The notes: generated from the sequence alone by a model not told the origin. Positions 34,277-42,498 are shown, numbered from the stretch's first letter. The stretch: DNA of 64,000 bases from Candidatus Poseidonia sp. (GCA_016778305.1 JADHPT010000002.1:158610-222609), one strand, 5' to 3'. Numbers and translations: made by a program.

Positions 34277-35434
34277 ATGCCAATAAAACTCGGACCTGCC
34301 GGTGTTCCATTGTCGTGCAAGGGGCGCACGATTGTCGAAGGAATGGACGATATTATCTCGTTGGGACTTGAGACCATGGAGGTTCAAACCGTACGCATGG
34401 TCGCCCCTCAACACTTTGAGCAATATTGGCAGGCTGGGGTTCTCGCCAATAAGACGGATTTCGAAATGAATATCCACGGACCCTATTATTCAGAATTGCT
34501 CGGCAATAAAATTGAGCGCGGGCGTTCCTTGGCCAAGATCGAGGCTACCCTGCAGGCCGCCCGAACGGTCAACGCTCGCCACATTACGCTTCATACCGGT
34601 CATTACGGTGAATTCAGCAGAGGCCATGCTGCCAACGAGCAGGTCGCCAATGTATTCTCTGGCATCGTTGACAGGGTCGCTGAAATCTGGCATGATGATG
34701 AGGATGAATTTCCTGTCTTCCCTTGGATCAAAGACGGAACACCCTCGAAGATCGGTGTTGAAACGTCAGGGCGACAAGAATTGTGGGGCAGCCTCGAAGA
34801 GGTTTTGGAAGTGGTCAACCACGTCGAAGGAACCGTTCCAGTGCTGAACATCGCTCACATTCACGCACGAGGTCACGGTCGAATGCGTACCTCAGAAGAT
34901 TATGGAGAACTTTTTGACATGGTTCGAGAAAGCATCGGGACCAAAGAATTCTACTGTCACTTTTCCGGTGTTGAACATCGAACTGGAAATGCAATGCACT
35001 ACACGCAGATCAAGAAATCCGACCTCAACTTTGAACCGCTTGCGGAATTCATCGTTGAAGATGGTGGATGGCTTGACATCACCCTCATCTCAGATTCACC
35101 ACTGCTCGAGCACGATGCCATGTACATGATGCAGAACATCGAGAAATCAAGGCATAAACAACTTGAGCGCAAAGCCCGAGAAGATCGTCGCCGAGCCTTG
35201 GCCTTGCAGACTGGAAAGAGCGAAGAAGAGCTCAAATCCAATGAAACTCAGCAAGCAAAGGCTCGCCAAGCAACCAAGGAAAGCCCTGAAGTGGTTGAAG
35301 AAAAGGTTGAGGAAACGAAACCTGCAAAGGCAAAGAAGACCGCTGCAAAGTCCAAGAAAACCGACACTACGAAGAAGACAGAAAGCAATGCTGATGTCTT
35401 TGATTTCGAAGAAGACGATGACGACTTGTTCTGA
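34277..35434 (+). CDS. Endonuclease IV-like TIM-barrel protein with charged C-terminal tail
   Basis: 385 residues. Residues 1-285 are an AP-endonuclease-family-2/xylose-isomerase-like TIM barrel with metal-ligand-like positions: MNIHGPYYSELLGN, ITLHTGHYGEF, GVETSGRQELWGSLEEV, LNIAHIHARGHG, YCHFSGVEHRTGN and DITLISDSPLLEHDA. These match archaeal endonuclease IV-like proteins acting on abasic sites. The last 100 residues are a Lys/Ala/Glu-rich flexible tail ending DVFDFEEDDDDLF. The tail is not in bacterial Nfo and could bind DNA or partners. ATG 34277 follows an A-rich stretch. Certain in fold, likely but unproven in DNA repair. Confidence 0.85.
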   Translation: MPIKLGPAGVPLSCKGRTIVEGMDDIISLGLETMEVQTVRMVAPQHFEQYWQAGVLANKTDFEMNIHGPYYSELLGNKIERGRSLAKIEATLQAARTVNARHITLHTGHYGEFSRGHAANEQVANVFSGIVDRVAEIWHDDEDEFPVFPWIKDGTPSKIGVETSGRQELWGSLEEVLEVVNHVEGTVPVLNIAHIHARGHGRMRTSEDYGELFDMVRESIGTKEFYCHFSGVEHRTGNAMHYTQIKKSDLNFEPLAEFIVEDGGWLDITLISDSPLLEHDAMYMMQNIEKSRHKQLERKAREDRRRALALQTGKSEEELKSNETQQAKARQATKESPEVVEEKVEETKPAKAKKTAAKSKKTDTTKKTESNADVFDFEEDDDDLF

Positions 35435-35490
35435 TTGGCTGAACTTCTTTGACCCTGAAACCGTGTCGCTTCGCCTCTTTGTAGCGGGAA

Positions 35491-35500
35491 GTGGTATAAA
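35491..35500 (+). promoter_or_regulatory. TATA-like box of gpsA
   Basis: GTGGTATAAA, with TATAAA at 35495-35500, 31 bases before ATG 35531. This predicts a near-leaderless transcript. It follows the stop of the endonuclease IV-like gene by about 60 bases, so gpsA probably has its own promoter. Confidence 0.4.
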
Positions 35501-35530
35501 CCAACGAAGGCGCGAAAGTTTTTGATTGAC

Positions 35531-36529
35531 ATGGCGCACATCTCAGTATTGGGCTTAGGGAATTGGGGAACAGCCATTGCACGATTGTGGCTCTTGGAAG
35601 GTCACAAAGTCAAGGGATGGACCATTGAACAAGAAGTCTATGAGTCCATTACAATGGAGGAGATCAACAAAAAATATCTCCCGGAGCATCCTGTTCCAGG
35701 TCTGGAGGTTACCATGCACCTCACGGAAGCCTTGGAAGGCAGTGAAATCATTGTTCTCGCCGTTCCATCTTCTGTGATTATTGATGTAGCAGCCGATGTG
35801 ATTCCTCACCTTCAACCCGGACATGTATTGCTCGACCTGGCCAAAGGACTTGCTCCCGGCAAGCGTCTTATTTCCGAAGCGATTCAAACTCAACTCAAGG
35901 AAGCGGGAAAAACAAATCCCCTTGCCGTCCTTACCGGACCCACCATCGCCCCCGAAGCAGCAGGTGGCGTGATGACCACAGCATTGGTAGCGAGCGAGGA
36001 CCACGTGATAGCAAAGCGACTGGCACAAACACTCAGTACGGCGAGTTTCATCCTCCATCCTGCAAGCGACCCCGTTGGGGCAGAACTTTGGGGGGCCTTC
36101 AAGAACGTCGTAGCCCTTGCATGCGGCCTGGTTGACGGGCTCAAACAAGTTGGTGATCTCGGCGGAGACAACCTCAAGGCTGCTATTTTCATGTCGGGTT
36201 TCAAAGAAGGATGTTTGCTTCTCGCTGAACTTGGTGCACGAGCGGAGGTGGCATTTGGCCCCGCTGGGCTTGGCGACATGTACGTGACTGCCACCTCACC
36301 ACATGGTCGGAATCGAACCATGGGTGAGAAATTGGGTACTGGTTTGAGCCTTGATGAAGCACTTGAAGAGATGCACATGGTCGCTGAGGGCGTTCGGGCA
36401 ACTCGAATGTTTATTGAACGCGCCGAAGACATGGGGCTAAGTATTCCCTTCACAAAAGCCCTCAACACCCTTCTCAACGGGGACATTGACGCTGAGGAGT
36501 GCTGCCGAAGAATGGTAGCGCTTGGTTGA
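35531..36529 (+). CDS. gpsA: NAD(P)-dependent glycerol-3-phosphate dehydrogenase
   Basis: 332 residues from ATG at 35531 (MAHISVLGLGNWGTAIARLW); the TTG at 35522 is less convincing. The Rossmann motif GLGNWGTAIA, the DLAKGLAPG stretch, the catalytic-Lys motif ELWGAFKNVVALACGLVDGL and GLGDMYVTATSPHGRNR are all typical GpsA features. It interconverts dihydroxyacetone phosphate and sn-glycerol 3-phosphate. Archaeal lipids are normally built on glycerol 1-phosphate made by a different enzyme, so this gene bears on membrane lipid stereochemistry or on glycerol uptake and use in this organism. Cytoplasmic. Confidence 0.95.
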   Translation: MAHISVLGLGNWGTAIARLWLLEGHKVKGWTIEQEVYESITMEEINKKYLPEHPVPGLEVTMHLTEALEGSEIIVLAVPSSVIIDVAADVIPHLQPGHVLLDLAKGLAPGKRLISEAIQTQLKEAGKTNPLAVLTGPTIAPEAAGGVMTTALVASEDHVIAKRLAQTLSTASFILHPASDPVGAELWGAFKNVVALACGLVDGLKQVGDLGGDNLKAAIFMSGFKEGCLLLAELGARAEVAFGPAGLGDMYVTATSPHGRNRTMGEKLGTGLSLDEALEEMHMVAEGVRATRMFIERAEDMGLSIPFTKALNTLLNGDIDAEECCRRMVALG

Positions 36530-36555
36530 TTAAATCGGCATCGGTGCTATTTTGA

Positions 36556-36566
36556 GGGGCAACCCC
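36556..36566. other. Small GC hairpin before the 71-residue protein gene
   Basis: GGGG (36556-36559), CAA, CCCC (36563-36566): a tight four-pair stem whose 3' arm ends 11 bases before ATG 36578. The following GTGAACGGTTCATGG resembles the bases between the palindrome and the start at orn (GTGAACAGCCTCATGG). Could be a shared leader motif or chance. Confidence 0.25.
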
Positions 36567-36577
36567 GTGAACGGTTC

Positions 36578-36793
36578 ATGGCCGAGGAATTGACGGAACT
36601 TGAAGGCAAGCTTCTCAAATGGTTGGTCAAGAGTGACTTTCACATTCAGCCTTGGTCAACCAAGGACGCTGCAAAGGCCTTCAAGGTTGATGAAGACCTC
36701 ATCTACGAGGCAGTTGCTGCCCTCACGAAGAAAGTCCCCGAACAGATTCAAATCTTCTACAAAGAAGGCGCCCTTCACATCGCTGCAGACTAA
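36578..36793 (+). CDS. Small winged-helix-like hypothetical protein
   Basis: 71 residues, all helical-looking with two alternating blocks (LEGKLLKWLVKSDFHIQPWS, KDAAKAFKVDEDLIYEAVAAL), then a short beta hairpin (QIQIFYKEGALHIAAD). The pattern fits a winged helix or other small nucleic-acid-binding fold. It has no Cys and no membrane segment. It ends a base before the convergent transporter permease gene. Function unknown. Confidence 0.65.
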   Translation: MAEELTELEGKLLKWLVKSDFHIQPWSTKDAAKAFKVDEDLIYEAVAALTKKVPEQIQIFYKEGALHIAAD

Positions 36794-36794
36794 A

Positions 36795-37706
36795 TTATTC
36801 TGCTTCGCCGTCAGGAACCTGCTTCATTGGCGTAGGGTGCAAAGCCGAGGAAATCGCACCCGGTAAGAATATTGAAGACCAACTTGGGCGTTCCACATCG
36901 CTCTCCTCGTTGACAGCTGAGCGCAAAACCATTGAGATAAAATCAATCACCACCACCACCAAAAACACGATGATCAAAAGTGCTACGACCTTGTCGTATT
37001 GAGCCAGTTTGAGGTAGGTATTGATGTACAAACCGATACCGCCTGCTCCCACCAGACCGATGACTGTTCCGTGGCGTACGTTGTATTCGAACATGAACAA
37101 AAGGTGGCTAAGGAGATGATTCGCTGATTCAGGAATTGCAACGAGCCAAGCCGTCTCAAAGCGCGTCATTCCCATCGCCTTTGCTGATTCAAGCGGTGCA
37201 TTTTTTAACCCTTCAAGGGATTCAAACTGCAATTTTCCAAGGTAACCAACGGTGTAGAAGGACATCGCGCAGATACCTGCGAGTGTTCCAACGTCAAAAA
37301 CGATCATGAAGAGAACTGCCCAAATGATGGAGGGCAAACTGCGCATTCCAGCCAAGAGGATGCGAGCAGGTAAAGCGATGGATATTGGAGAGAGATTGCT
37401 CGCTGCGAGAACTGAAAGAGGCAGTGCGAAAATAAAACCGATGATGGTTGCAACAAAGGCGATTTTGATTGTTTCAACCATTCCCAACCATGCAACAGAA
37501 CAGGTGAACTCGAAACGAGCCTCACATACGGGGTAGGATTGTGCCTCAAGAACCGACCATTCAGGTGGCCATAGGCTTTCATTGAAGAAAATAACAAGAT
37601 TTGACCAACCACCGCTGAGACGACCTAAATCACCAACCAAATCCAAGAAAAAGTAAACTGTGAGGGAGGCAATAATCCCACAGAAGATGAAAAAACGTCT
37701 GTTCAT
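36795..37706 (-). CDS. PhnE-like ABC transporter permease
   Basis: 303 residues with about six membrane helices, first at residues 5-25. The cytoplasmic EAA loop contacting the ATPase is EGLKNAPLESAKAMGMTRFETAW, and LVGAGGIGLYINTYLKLAQYDKV is the family's C-terminal region. The sequence is typical of phosphonate/phosphite permeases, but family members also move other anions, so specificity is open. ATG at 37706 overlaps the stop of the ATPase gene (ATGA), indicating coupling. It ends the three-gene minus-strand operon. A 40-residue tail beyond the last helix is Pro/Ser-rich. Confidence 0.9.
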   Translation of the reverse strand: MNRRFFIFCGIIASLTVYFFLDLVGDLGRLSGGWSNLVIFFNESLWPPEWSVLEAQSYPVCEARFEFTCSVAWLGMVETIKIAFVATIIGFIFALPLSVLAASNLSPISIALPARILLAGMRSLPSIIWAVLFMIVFDVGTLAGICAMSFYTVGYLGKLQFESLEGLKNAPLESAKAMGMTRFETAWLVAIPESANHLLSHLLFMFEYNVRHGTVIGLVGAGGIGLYINTYLKLAQYDKVVALLIIVFLVVVVIDFISMVLRSAVNEESDVERPSWSSIFLPGAISSALHPTPMKQVPDGEAE

Positions 37707-38365
37707 CGTTTCAACTCCTCAACCAATCTACCGCCGGTAATCCGCCAAATTCTGTTGGCGACGCCCTTCGCTAATTCCTCGTGGTGCTCAACCATGATCA
37801 TAGCTGAATTTTCAGCCTTAATGGCTTGATTGACCGTGCGCATGACGATATCAACGTTATCGTCATCGAGCTCACCCAAAAATTCATCGGCAAGGACCAA
37901 TTTCGGTCGTTGTGCAACAGTTTTCGCAGTCGCTACACGTCGTTGTTGTCCGCCAGAAAGGATGCGCACTGGCTGTTCAGCAAGATGGTCGATTCCCAAA
38001 TCCACCATGGCTTGATCAACATAATTGCGCTGTTTGGAAGGAACCGGAACAAACGGCGGATACCAGCGTGAAAGGCCGACACGGGTCCCCATCTCAACAT
38101 TTCCTCGCACTGTCAAATTACCAACCAATCCCAGACGCTGCGGGATATAACCCAACCCACCGCGTGATGGTACAGCCAACTCCACTTCCCCTGCAAGCGG
38201 GCGGATAAGACCGGCGATGGTCCTCAAAAGCGATGTTTTACCGATTCCTGACGGTCCAAGAACTGCAATAACATCCCCTGCAAAGATCTCAATGTTGATT
38301 CCCTCGATGAGAGGTTCATCATAACCAACAGAAACGTTGTGGAGATGGACGAGTTCTTCAGACAT
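37703..38365 (-). CDS. PhnC-like ABC transporter ATPase
   Basis: 220 residues. Walker A GPSGIGKTSLLRTIAGLI, Q-loop region YIPQRLGLVGNLTV, signature ILSGGQQRRVATAKTVA, Walker B KLVLADEFLGELDDDN (usually ADEP) and the switch His in IMVEHHEEL. It drives import with PhnE and PhnD-like partners. Its start is 6 bases from the binding-protein stop. The Phe in place of Pro in the ADEP block is a minor oddity. Confidence 0.94.
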   Translation of the reverse strand: MSEELVHLHNVSVGYDEPLIEGINIEIFAGDVIAVLGPSGIGKTSLLRTIAGLIRPLAGEVELAVPSRGGLGYIPQRLGLVGNLTVRGNVEMGTRVGLSRWYPPFVPVPSKQRNYVDQAMVDLGIDHLAEQPVRILSGGQQRRVATAKTVAQRPKLVLADEFLGELDDDNVDIVMRTVNQAIKAENSAMIMVEHHEELAKGVANRIWRITGGRLVEELKR

Positions 38366-38371
38366 TGCTCT

Positions 38372-39421
38372 TCAACTCTGATATTTATCCTCCAAATAGG
38401 ATGTTATTCCAGGAACATGTTCGATGAGTGACCCGTAGGAACCAAGGTGCTCCTCTGTCGTAATCTCGACGACGCCGGGTGTATTGAGAATGTTTTCCAG
38501 CATGGAACGTCCGTCTTCAGTGGCATTCAACGCGACAAGTGAGTCAATGATTACTTGGCGTGTCTCATCATCGATAGAATCGGGTTGGTACATGAGTGGG
38601 TGACTTGGAGCCTGTCCGAAGGCTGGAAGGGCAACGTAGCGTTCTCGCTCAAGGCACCAAGACTCAGAACTCTCCTCAGAACAATAGGCATCAACGGTTG
38701 AATCTTTGACGAAAGCAACCCCCCCTTCTCCTTCTGACAAACAACGAAGAGCACCTCCATATCCGTAGTAGAGCGTACCAGAATCGGGAATCGTTGAGTC
38801 CTCAGAAAAGTGGTTGAAAATAGTATTACGGAGGGATTCAATATCCTCAGAGTCGCCAACCACTTCTGCGTAGCCTTGACCGATGAAGTAGCCCATCGGA
38901 ATCAACATCCCTGCCGACTTGAGCCATCCCGTATGGCAGGACGCTTCCCCTTCGAGCAATTCAAAGGGATCCGTACTATCATCTCCGTCATTCATAGCTT
39001 GCCCGGCAGCGCTGTCGTTGAGAACCCAAGCATGTGCTTCGTAGTAGGTTCGGCCGTCGCTGTTCATGTCGGCTCCCATCACTTGTAAGCCATATTGTTG
39101 CCAGCCCATCCATGCCGCACCTCCGTCAAGGAATGCTATATCTGCACTCCCGAAACGAAGGGCTTCAAGGGCAAGAGCATCTGAGGTAATTGGATAAATC
39201 TCGACGGTTCTTCCGGTTGCATCTGAAAGATAATCGGCGAGCTTTTGTGGATTTTCTTCAAACGAGGTATAATCGTCCTTGACTGAAAATGCGATACGCA
39301 ACACATCTTCGTCCTCAGAAGCCCCGATACAGCCGCTCAGACTGGAAGCAGCAAAGAGAAACATGAGGAGCAACGCGGTTGTTTTATGCTGGCTTTTCTT
39401 TATTGTGGACATCATTACCAT
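38372..39421 (-). CDS. PhnD-like substrate-binding lipoprotein
   Basis: 349 residues. Lipoprotein signal with lipobox LSGC, ending ASSLSGCIGASEDEDV. Periplasmic-binding-protein-like type 2 fold of the PhnD/TctC class: RIAFSVKDDYTSFEENPQKLADYLSDATGR and FGSADIAFLDGGAAWMGW, then ALRCLSEGEGGVAFVKDST. The length is usual. Three ATGs (39421, 39415, 39412) are possible. Its promoter contains a TATA box between two DtxR-like palindromes, so it may import a metal-linked or metal-regulated substrate instead of, or in addition to, a phosphonate. Surface-anchored. Confidence 0.9.
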   Translation of the reverse strand: MVMMSTIKKSQHKTTALLLMFLFAASSLSGCIGASEDEDVLRIAFSVKDDYTSFEENPQKLADYLSDATGRTVEIYPITSDALALEALRFGSADIAFLDGGAAWMGWQQYGLQVMGADMNSDGRTYYEAHAWVLNDSAAGQAMNDGDDSTDPFELLEGEASCHTGWLKSAGMLIPMGYFIGQGYAEVVGDSEDIESLRNTIFNHFSEDSTIPDSGTLYYGYGGALRCLSEGEGGVAFVKDSTVDAYCSEESSESWCLERERYVALPAFGQAPSHPLMYQPDSIDDETRQVIIDSLVALNATEDGRSMLENILNTPGVVEITTEEHLGSYGSLIEHVPGITSYLEDKYQS

Positions 39422-39426
39422 CCCGA

Positions 39427-39476
39427 TTTAGGTTACCCGAAATGTGAGCGAGATATAAAGTTTAGGTTACCCTAAA
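39427..39476 (-). promoter_or_regulatory. Promoter of the PhnCDE-like operon with two DtxR/IdeR-like operators
   Basis: Two near-identical palindromes lie here: TTTAGGTTACCCGAAA (39427-39442) and TTTAGGTTACCCTAAA (39461-39476). The core TTAGGTTACCCTAA differs by one base from the DtxR/IdeR half-site pattern TTAGGTTAGCCTAA. Between them, on the minus strand, is the TATA-like box CTTTATATC (39452-39460). A transcript start about 25 bases on would fall within the first palindrome, and the second covers the BRE position. A metal-bound repressor at either site would block the promoter. This points to iron or manganese control. Confidence 0.6.
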
Positions 39477-39512
39477 AGTACGTCGGAGAGAACTCAACCT
39501 GGTTGAAGCGGT

Positions 39513-39588
39513 TGGTAGTCCCTCTCGGATTTGAACCGAGGTCGGAGGAACCAGAATCCTCCATGATGGACCGCTACACTAAGGGACT
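39513..39588 (-). tRNA. tRNA-Gln (anticodon CTG)
   Basis: Read on the minus strand, a 7-pair acceptor AGTCCCT/AGGGACT encloses an anticodon arm GAGGA-TTCTGGT-TCCTC, with CTG at positions 34-36, and a T arm CTCGG-TTCAAAT-CCGAG. Discriminator A is followed by an encoded CCA (39513-39515). The D arm (GTGTAGCGGTCC) is irregular, as common in tRNA-Gln. No intron. It lies 90 bases upstream of the PhnD-like gene, on the same strand. Confidence 0.9.
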
Positions 39589-39640
39589 CTCAGCGTGCCC
39601 AAGAGCATGGCCTTCTTGAAATCAGCGGTGACCGGTATTA

Positions 39641-39835
39641 TCAAACCGTGGCAAAGCGAGCCAACCCCTTGGAGACCCAAGAGAGCATCATGATGATCAT
39701 AAATGAGGCCAGAGCGTATTTTGCCCACGGTCGAACTGGTTTTGTTTCCGGCCACAGATCAATACCCAGCGCTTCGGCCTGTTCAATCAACTCCGCCATC
39801 TCTGCGAGATGATCTTCGACTGACTCATGGGCCAT
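39641..39835 (-). CDS. Small single-helix membrane protein
   Basis: 64 residues from ATG at 39835 (MAHESVEDHLAEMAELIEQAEA). The first half is an amphipathic acidic helix, then DLWPETKPVRPWAKYALASF, and a single hydrophobic helix (FMIIMMLSWVSKGLARFA) near the C-terminus. No recognised family. The N-terminus should be cytoplasmic. It sits between tRNA-Gln and the Nudix/beta-lactamase fusion, on the opposite strand to the latter. Confidence 0.6.
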   Translation of the reverse strand: MAHESVEDHLAEMAELIEQAEALGIDLWPETKPVRPWAKYALASFMIIMMLSWVSKGLARFATV

Positions 39836-39957
39836 GTTGTTCAACCAAATGCCGATTTATTTGAATGCGTCGCAGGAACGCAGAGGTGGCATTGCTTTCC
39901 GTGGAATCATCGTTTAGGGACACAAGTCTTTGAAAGGGCCACCATCAAGCGACAGGC

Positions 39958-41469
39958 ATGAGTGAAGTCCCAAAGGGCATGATTGTGCCCAATCGTGGGC
40001 GTGGCCAACCTCGGCCAACAGCGACCATGACACTCACACGCAACGGTCCGAATGGTGTTGAGGTGCTGCTTGGGTTACGCTCCAAAACCATGAGAGCCTT
40101 CCCGAATTACTGGGCCTTCCCTGGCGGTGGTGTGTCCCGAGTTGACACAAAAGCCGTTGAGAGGCTGGAGCAACTCGAGGGGCCTGAGGCTGTAACGGTC
40201 GCTTGCATCCTACGAGAGATGAGCGAAGAATTAGGGCTCACCATTACTCAAAACGGACTTCAACATCTTCCCGTTGAGGCGCGAGAAGACATCATTGAAG
40301 ACAAATCCAAATGGCTCTTTCATGCTGAAAAGGGTACCTTTCCATTCCTTCGTGAGGGCATCAAAGTCCTCAGCCACCGTATTACCCCACCGTTCGGACC
40401 CGTACAATTTGACAATGCATTTTTGCACCTGCATGCTGGAGATTCAGACACCGTTCCTGAAATTGACTTAGAACCCCAAACTGAATTCACTGAGATCATG
40501 TGGGGCGAACCACTTCACATCATTCAACGATGGAAAAACCATGAAATTAAGGTCGCACCGCCTGTTGTCACCTTGCTTATGGAGATTGAGCGAACGCTCG
40601 ACCGATTCCATCGTGACATGGAAAAAGCGGCTGATGATATTGCTGAACGTCGCCCGGGAAGGCGCTCAATCTTGTTCGCACACGGGGTTGAAGTTGTGCC
40701 GATAAAAACCGCAACCTTGCCCCCTGCAGACCACACCAACTGCTATCTTGTTGGTGACCCTGAAGGGGGATTTATTCTCGTTGACCCTGCCGTGAGAATG
40801 CGAGAGGACATGGAAGTCTTGGCTACGGCTGTTGAGCGGCATCGCGGTTCGCTCGAAGCGATTCTCTTCACGCATAGCCACAGTGATCACATGGCAGATA
40901 TGTCGCTCCTAAGGGAGGCCTTTGATGCACCTATTTGGGGCAGCGAATACACCAATAAAAGTCTGCAATGCGACCGGATTCTTAGCGATGGTGAAGCATT
41001 GCAGCTCGGTGAGCAAACATGGACCGTTCTCATCACGCCAGGACATCATCCCGGTCATGTTTGTTTGCTCGGTGAAGCAGGCTTGGTTGCAGGAGATATG
41101 GTGGCTGGTATTGGTACCATCCTCATCCCACCTGGCACCGGCGACATGACCGTCTACATTCAACAACTTGAGCGACTAAAGACCTTGAATCCTCACCTGA
41201 TTTTCCCCAGTCATGGGCCTGTCGTTGCCATGCCTCAGCATTTGATTCAACACTACATCGACCACCGAAAAGCACGTCATGACCGAGTAGTTGCCGCAGT
41301 CAAAGAAGGACATCAGGGACTTGAGGAAATTGCTGTGGCCGCCTACGCAGACTCTCCCGACGCACATCCTGGTTTGGCTGTTGACCAGACCCTTTCTCAC
41401 TTGGTTGCTCTTCAACGTGAAGGTCGGGTTGGTAAGCACGCTGATGGCTGGCGAATGGAGGTTGAATAA
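39958..41469 (+). CDS. Nudix hydrolase fused to a metallo-beta-lactamase-fold hydrolase
   Basis: 503 residues. Residues 15-220 are a Nudix domain with an interrupted Nudix box: GGGVSRVDTKAVERLEQLEGPEAVTVACILREMSEELGL, in which the Glu-containing helix REMSEELG is intact but the preceding loop is longer than normal. Residues 240-470 are a metallo-beta-lactamase fold: LFTHSHSDHMADMSLL (HxHxDH), ITPGHHPGHVCLL, GLVAGDMVAG and FPSHGPV, followed by a winged-helix end. The latter half resembles LACTB2-type proteins. It could hydrolyse a nucleotide or CoA derivative in two steps; the substrate is unknown. Its stop directly abuts the next ATG. Confidence 0.9.
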   Translation: MSEVPKGMIVPNRGRGQPRPTATMTLTRNGPNGVEVLLGLRSKTMRAFPNYWAFPGGGVSRVDTKAVERLEQLEGPEAVTVACILREMSEELGLTITQNGLQHLPVEAREDIIEDKSKWLFHAEKGTFPFLREGIKVLSHRITPPFGPVQFDNAFLHLHAGDSDTVPEIDLEPQTEFTEIMWGEPLHIIQRWKNHEIKVAPPVVTLLMEIERTLDRFHRDMEKAADDIAERRPGRRSILFAHGVEVVPIKTATLPPADHTNCYLVGDPEGGFILVDPAVRMREDMEVLATAVERHRGSLEAILFTHSHSDHMADMSLLREAFDAPIWGSEYTNKSLQCDRILSDGEALQLGEQTWTVLITPGHHPGHVCLLGEAGLVAGDMVAGIGTILIPPGTGDMTVYIQQLERLKTLNPHLIFPSHGPVVAMPQHLIQHYIDHRKARHDRVVAAVKEGHQGLEEIAVAAYADSPDAHPGLAVDQTLSHLVALQREGRVGKHADGWRMEVE

Positions 41470-42498
41470 ATGGGAAAGCGTGTTGTCATTCTGAAAGCTG
41501 GCGGTGTCAAGACGGTCACCACCCAATCCATGGAGAAGCCAAAACCTGCAGCCGATGAGGTCTGTATCAAGGTCGCATATGCAGGAATCAATTTTGCAGA
41601 TCTTCTGATGCGTATGGGCTTCTATAATCCTCGACCCCCCTACCCGTTCACGCCCGGATATGAAGTAAGTGGAGTAATCGACACAGTTGGAAGTGACGTC
41701 ACGGGACTTGTTCCGGGCCTTCGCGTCGTCGCAGCCATGCGAAACGGTGGACAAGCGAGTTACGTTCTTGCCGACCCCGAACGCGTCCTGGTTTTGCCAG
41801 ATTCCATTTCATTGAAAACAGCGGCGGCAACGCCAGTAACGTATCTCACTGCCCATCATATGCTGCATCATCTTGGTCATTTGAAAGCCGATGATCGTGT
41901 TCTTATTCACGGCGGAGCAGGCGGCGTTGGAACTGCTGCTTTGCAACTCTGTCAATGGGCTGGAGTCTCAAAGATCTGGGCGACATCCTCCAAACCAAAG
42001 CACCACGTGATCAGCAAATATGGTGCTCGTCCAATCGATCGACATAACGAAGATTTCGCAGCCATCATCCGAACTGAAACGCAGGGCAAAGGTGTGGACC
42101 ACATTCTCGATCCGATCGGTGGTGAGCATCTCAAAAGGAGCCTCTCTTCGCTTGCAGAGGGCGGACGCCTGTACACCTACGGCCTGTCTGCAGCAGCCCC
42201 GTCTGGAAAGCGATCCCTCCTGAAAGCCATGCTTGCTTTGAGGAAAGGCCCTCGCTTTGACCCCCTTCGACTCATGACAAGGAACCGAGGTGTCTTTGGC
42301 GTCCACATGGGAACGTGGACCAATGAAGCCGTGATGCAGGAACAACTCAATACAATTCTAGAGGGCATACAAGAAGGGCATCTTGAGCCGATCATCGATT
42401 CAGTATTTCCAGCCGAAAAGGTCCAAGAAGCACATCAATACATCCACGATGCGAAAAATATTGGAAAGGTCCTCTTGGAATTTGAAGCATCACCCTAA
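41470..42498 (+). CDS. MDR-family (VAT1-like) NADPH oxidoreductase
   Basis: 342 residues of the medium-chain dehydrogenase/reductase superfamily, quinone-reductase branch. GroES-like N-terminus with PGYEVSGVIDTVGSDVTGLVPG; NADPH fold with LIHGGAGGVGTAALQLCQWAG; GVDHILDPIGGEHLKRSLSSL. The zinc-binding Cys cluster of alcohol dehydrogenases is absent, as usual for quinone/enoyl reductases. VFGVHMGTWTNEAVM is similar to VAT1 relatives. The ATG follows the Nudix fusion stop with no spacing, so they are translationally coupled. Substrate unknown; likely an unsaturated carbonyl. Confidence 0.9.
   Translation: MGKRVVILKAGGVKTVTTQSMEKPKPAADEVCIKVAYAGINFADLLMRMGFYNPRPPYPFTPGYEVSGVIDTVGSDVTGLVPGLRVVAAMRNGGQASYVLADPERVLVLPDSISLKTAAATPVTYLTAHHMLHHLGHLKADDRVLIHGGAGGVGTAALQLCQWAGVSKIWATSSKPKHHVISKYGARPIDRHNEDFAAIIRTETQGKGVDHILDPIGGEHLKRSLSSLAEGGRLYTYGLSAAAPSGKRSLLKAMLALRKGPRFDPLRLMTRNRGVFGVHMGTWTNEAVMQEQLNTILEGIQEGHLEPIIDSVFPAEKVQEAHQYIHDAKNIGKVLLEFEASP

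Noticed and set aside
36795-39421. Firm call as a phosphonate transporter
   Set aside because: The family carries various ligands and the promoter has metal-repressor-like sites. I kept PhnCDE-like without a substrate.
39458-39480. Possible tRNA-Gln terminator in the PhnD-like promoter
   Set aside because: The sequence is the DtxR-like palindrome (TTTAGGTTACCCTAAA) and has no T-run on the minus strand. An operator explains it better.
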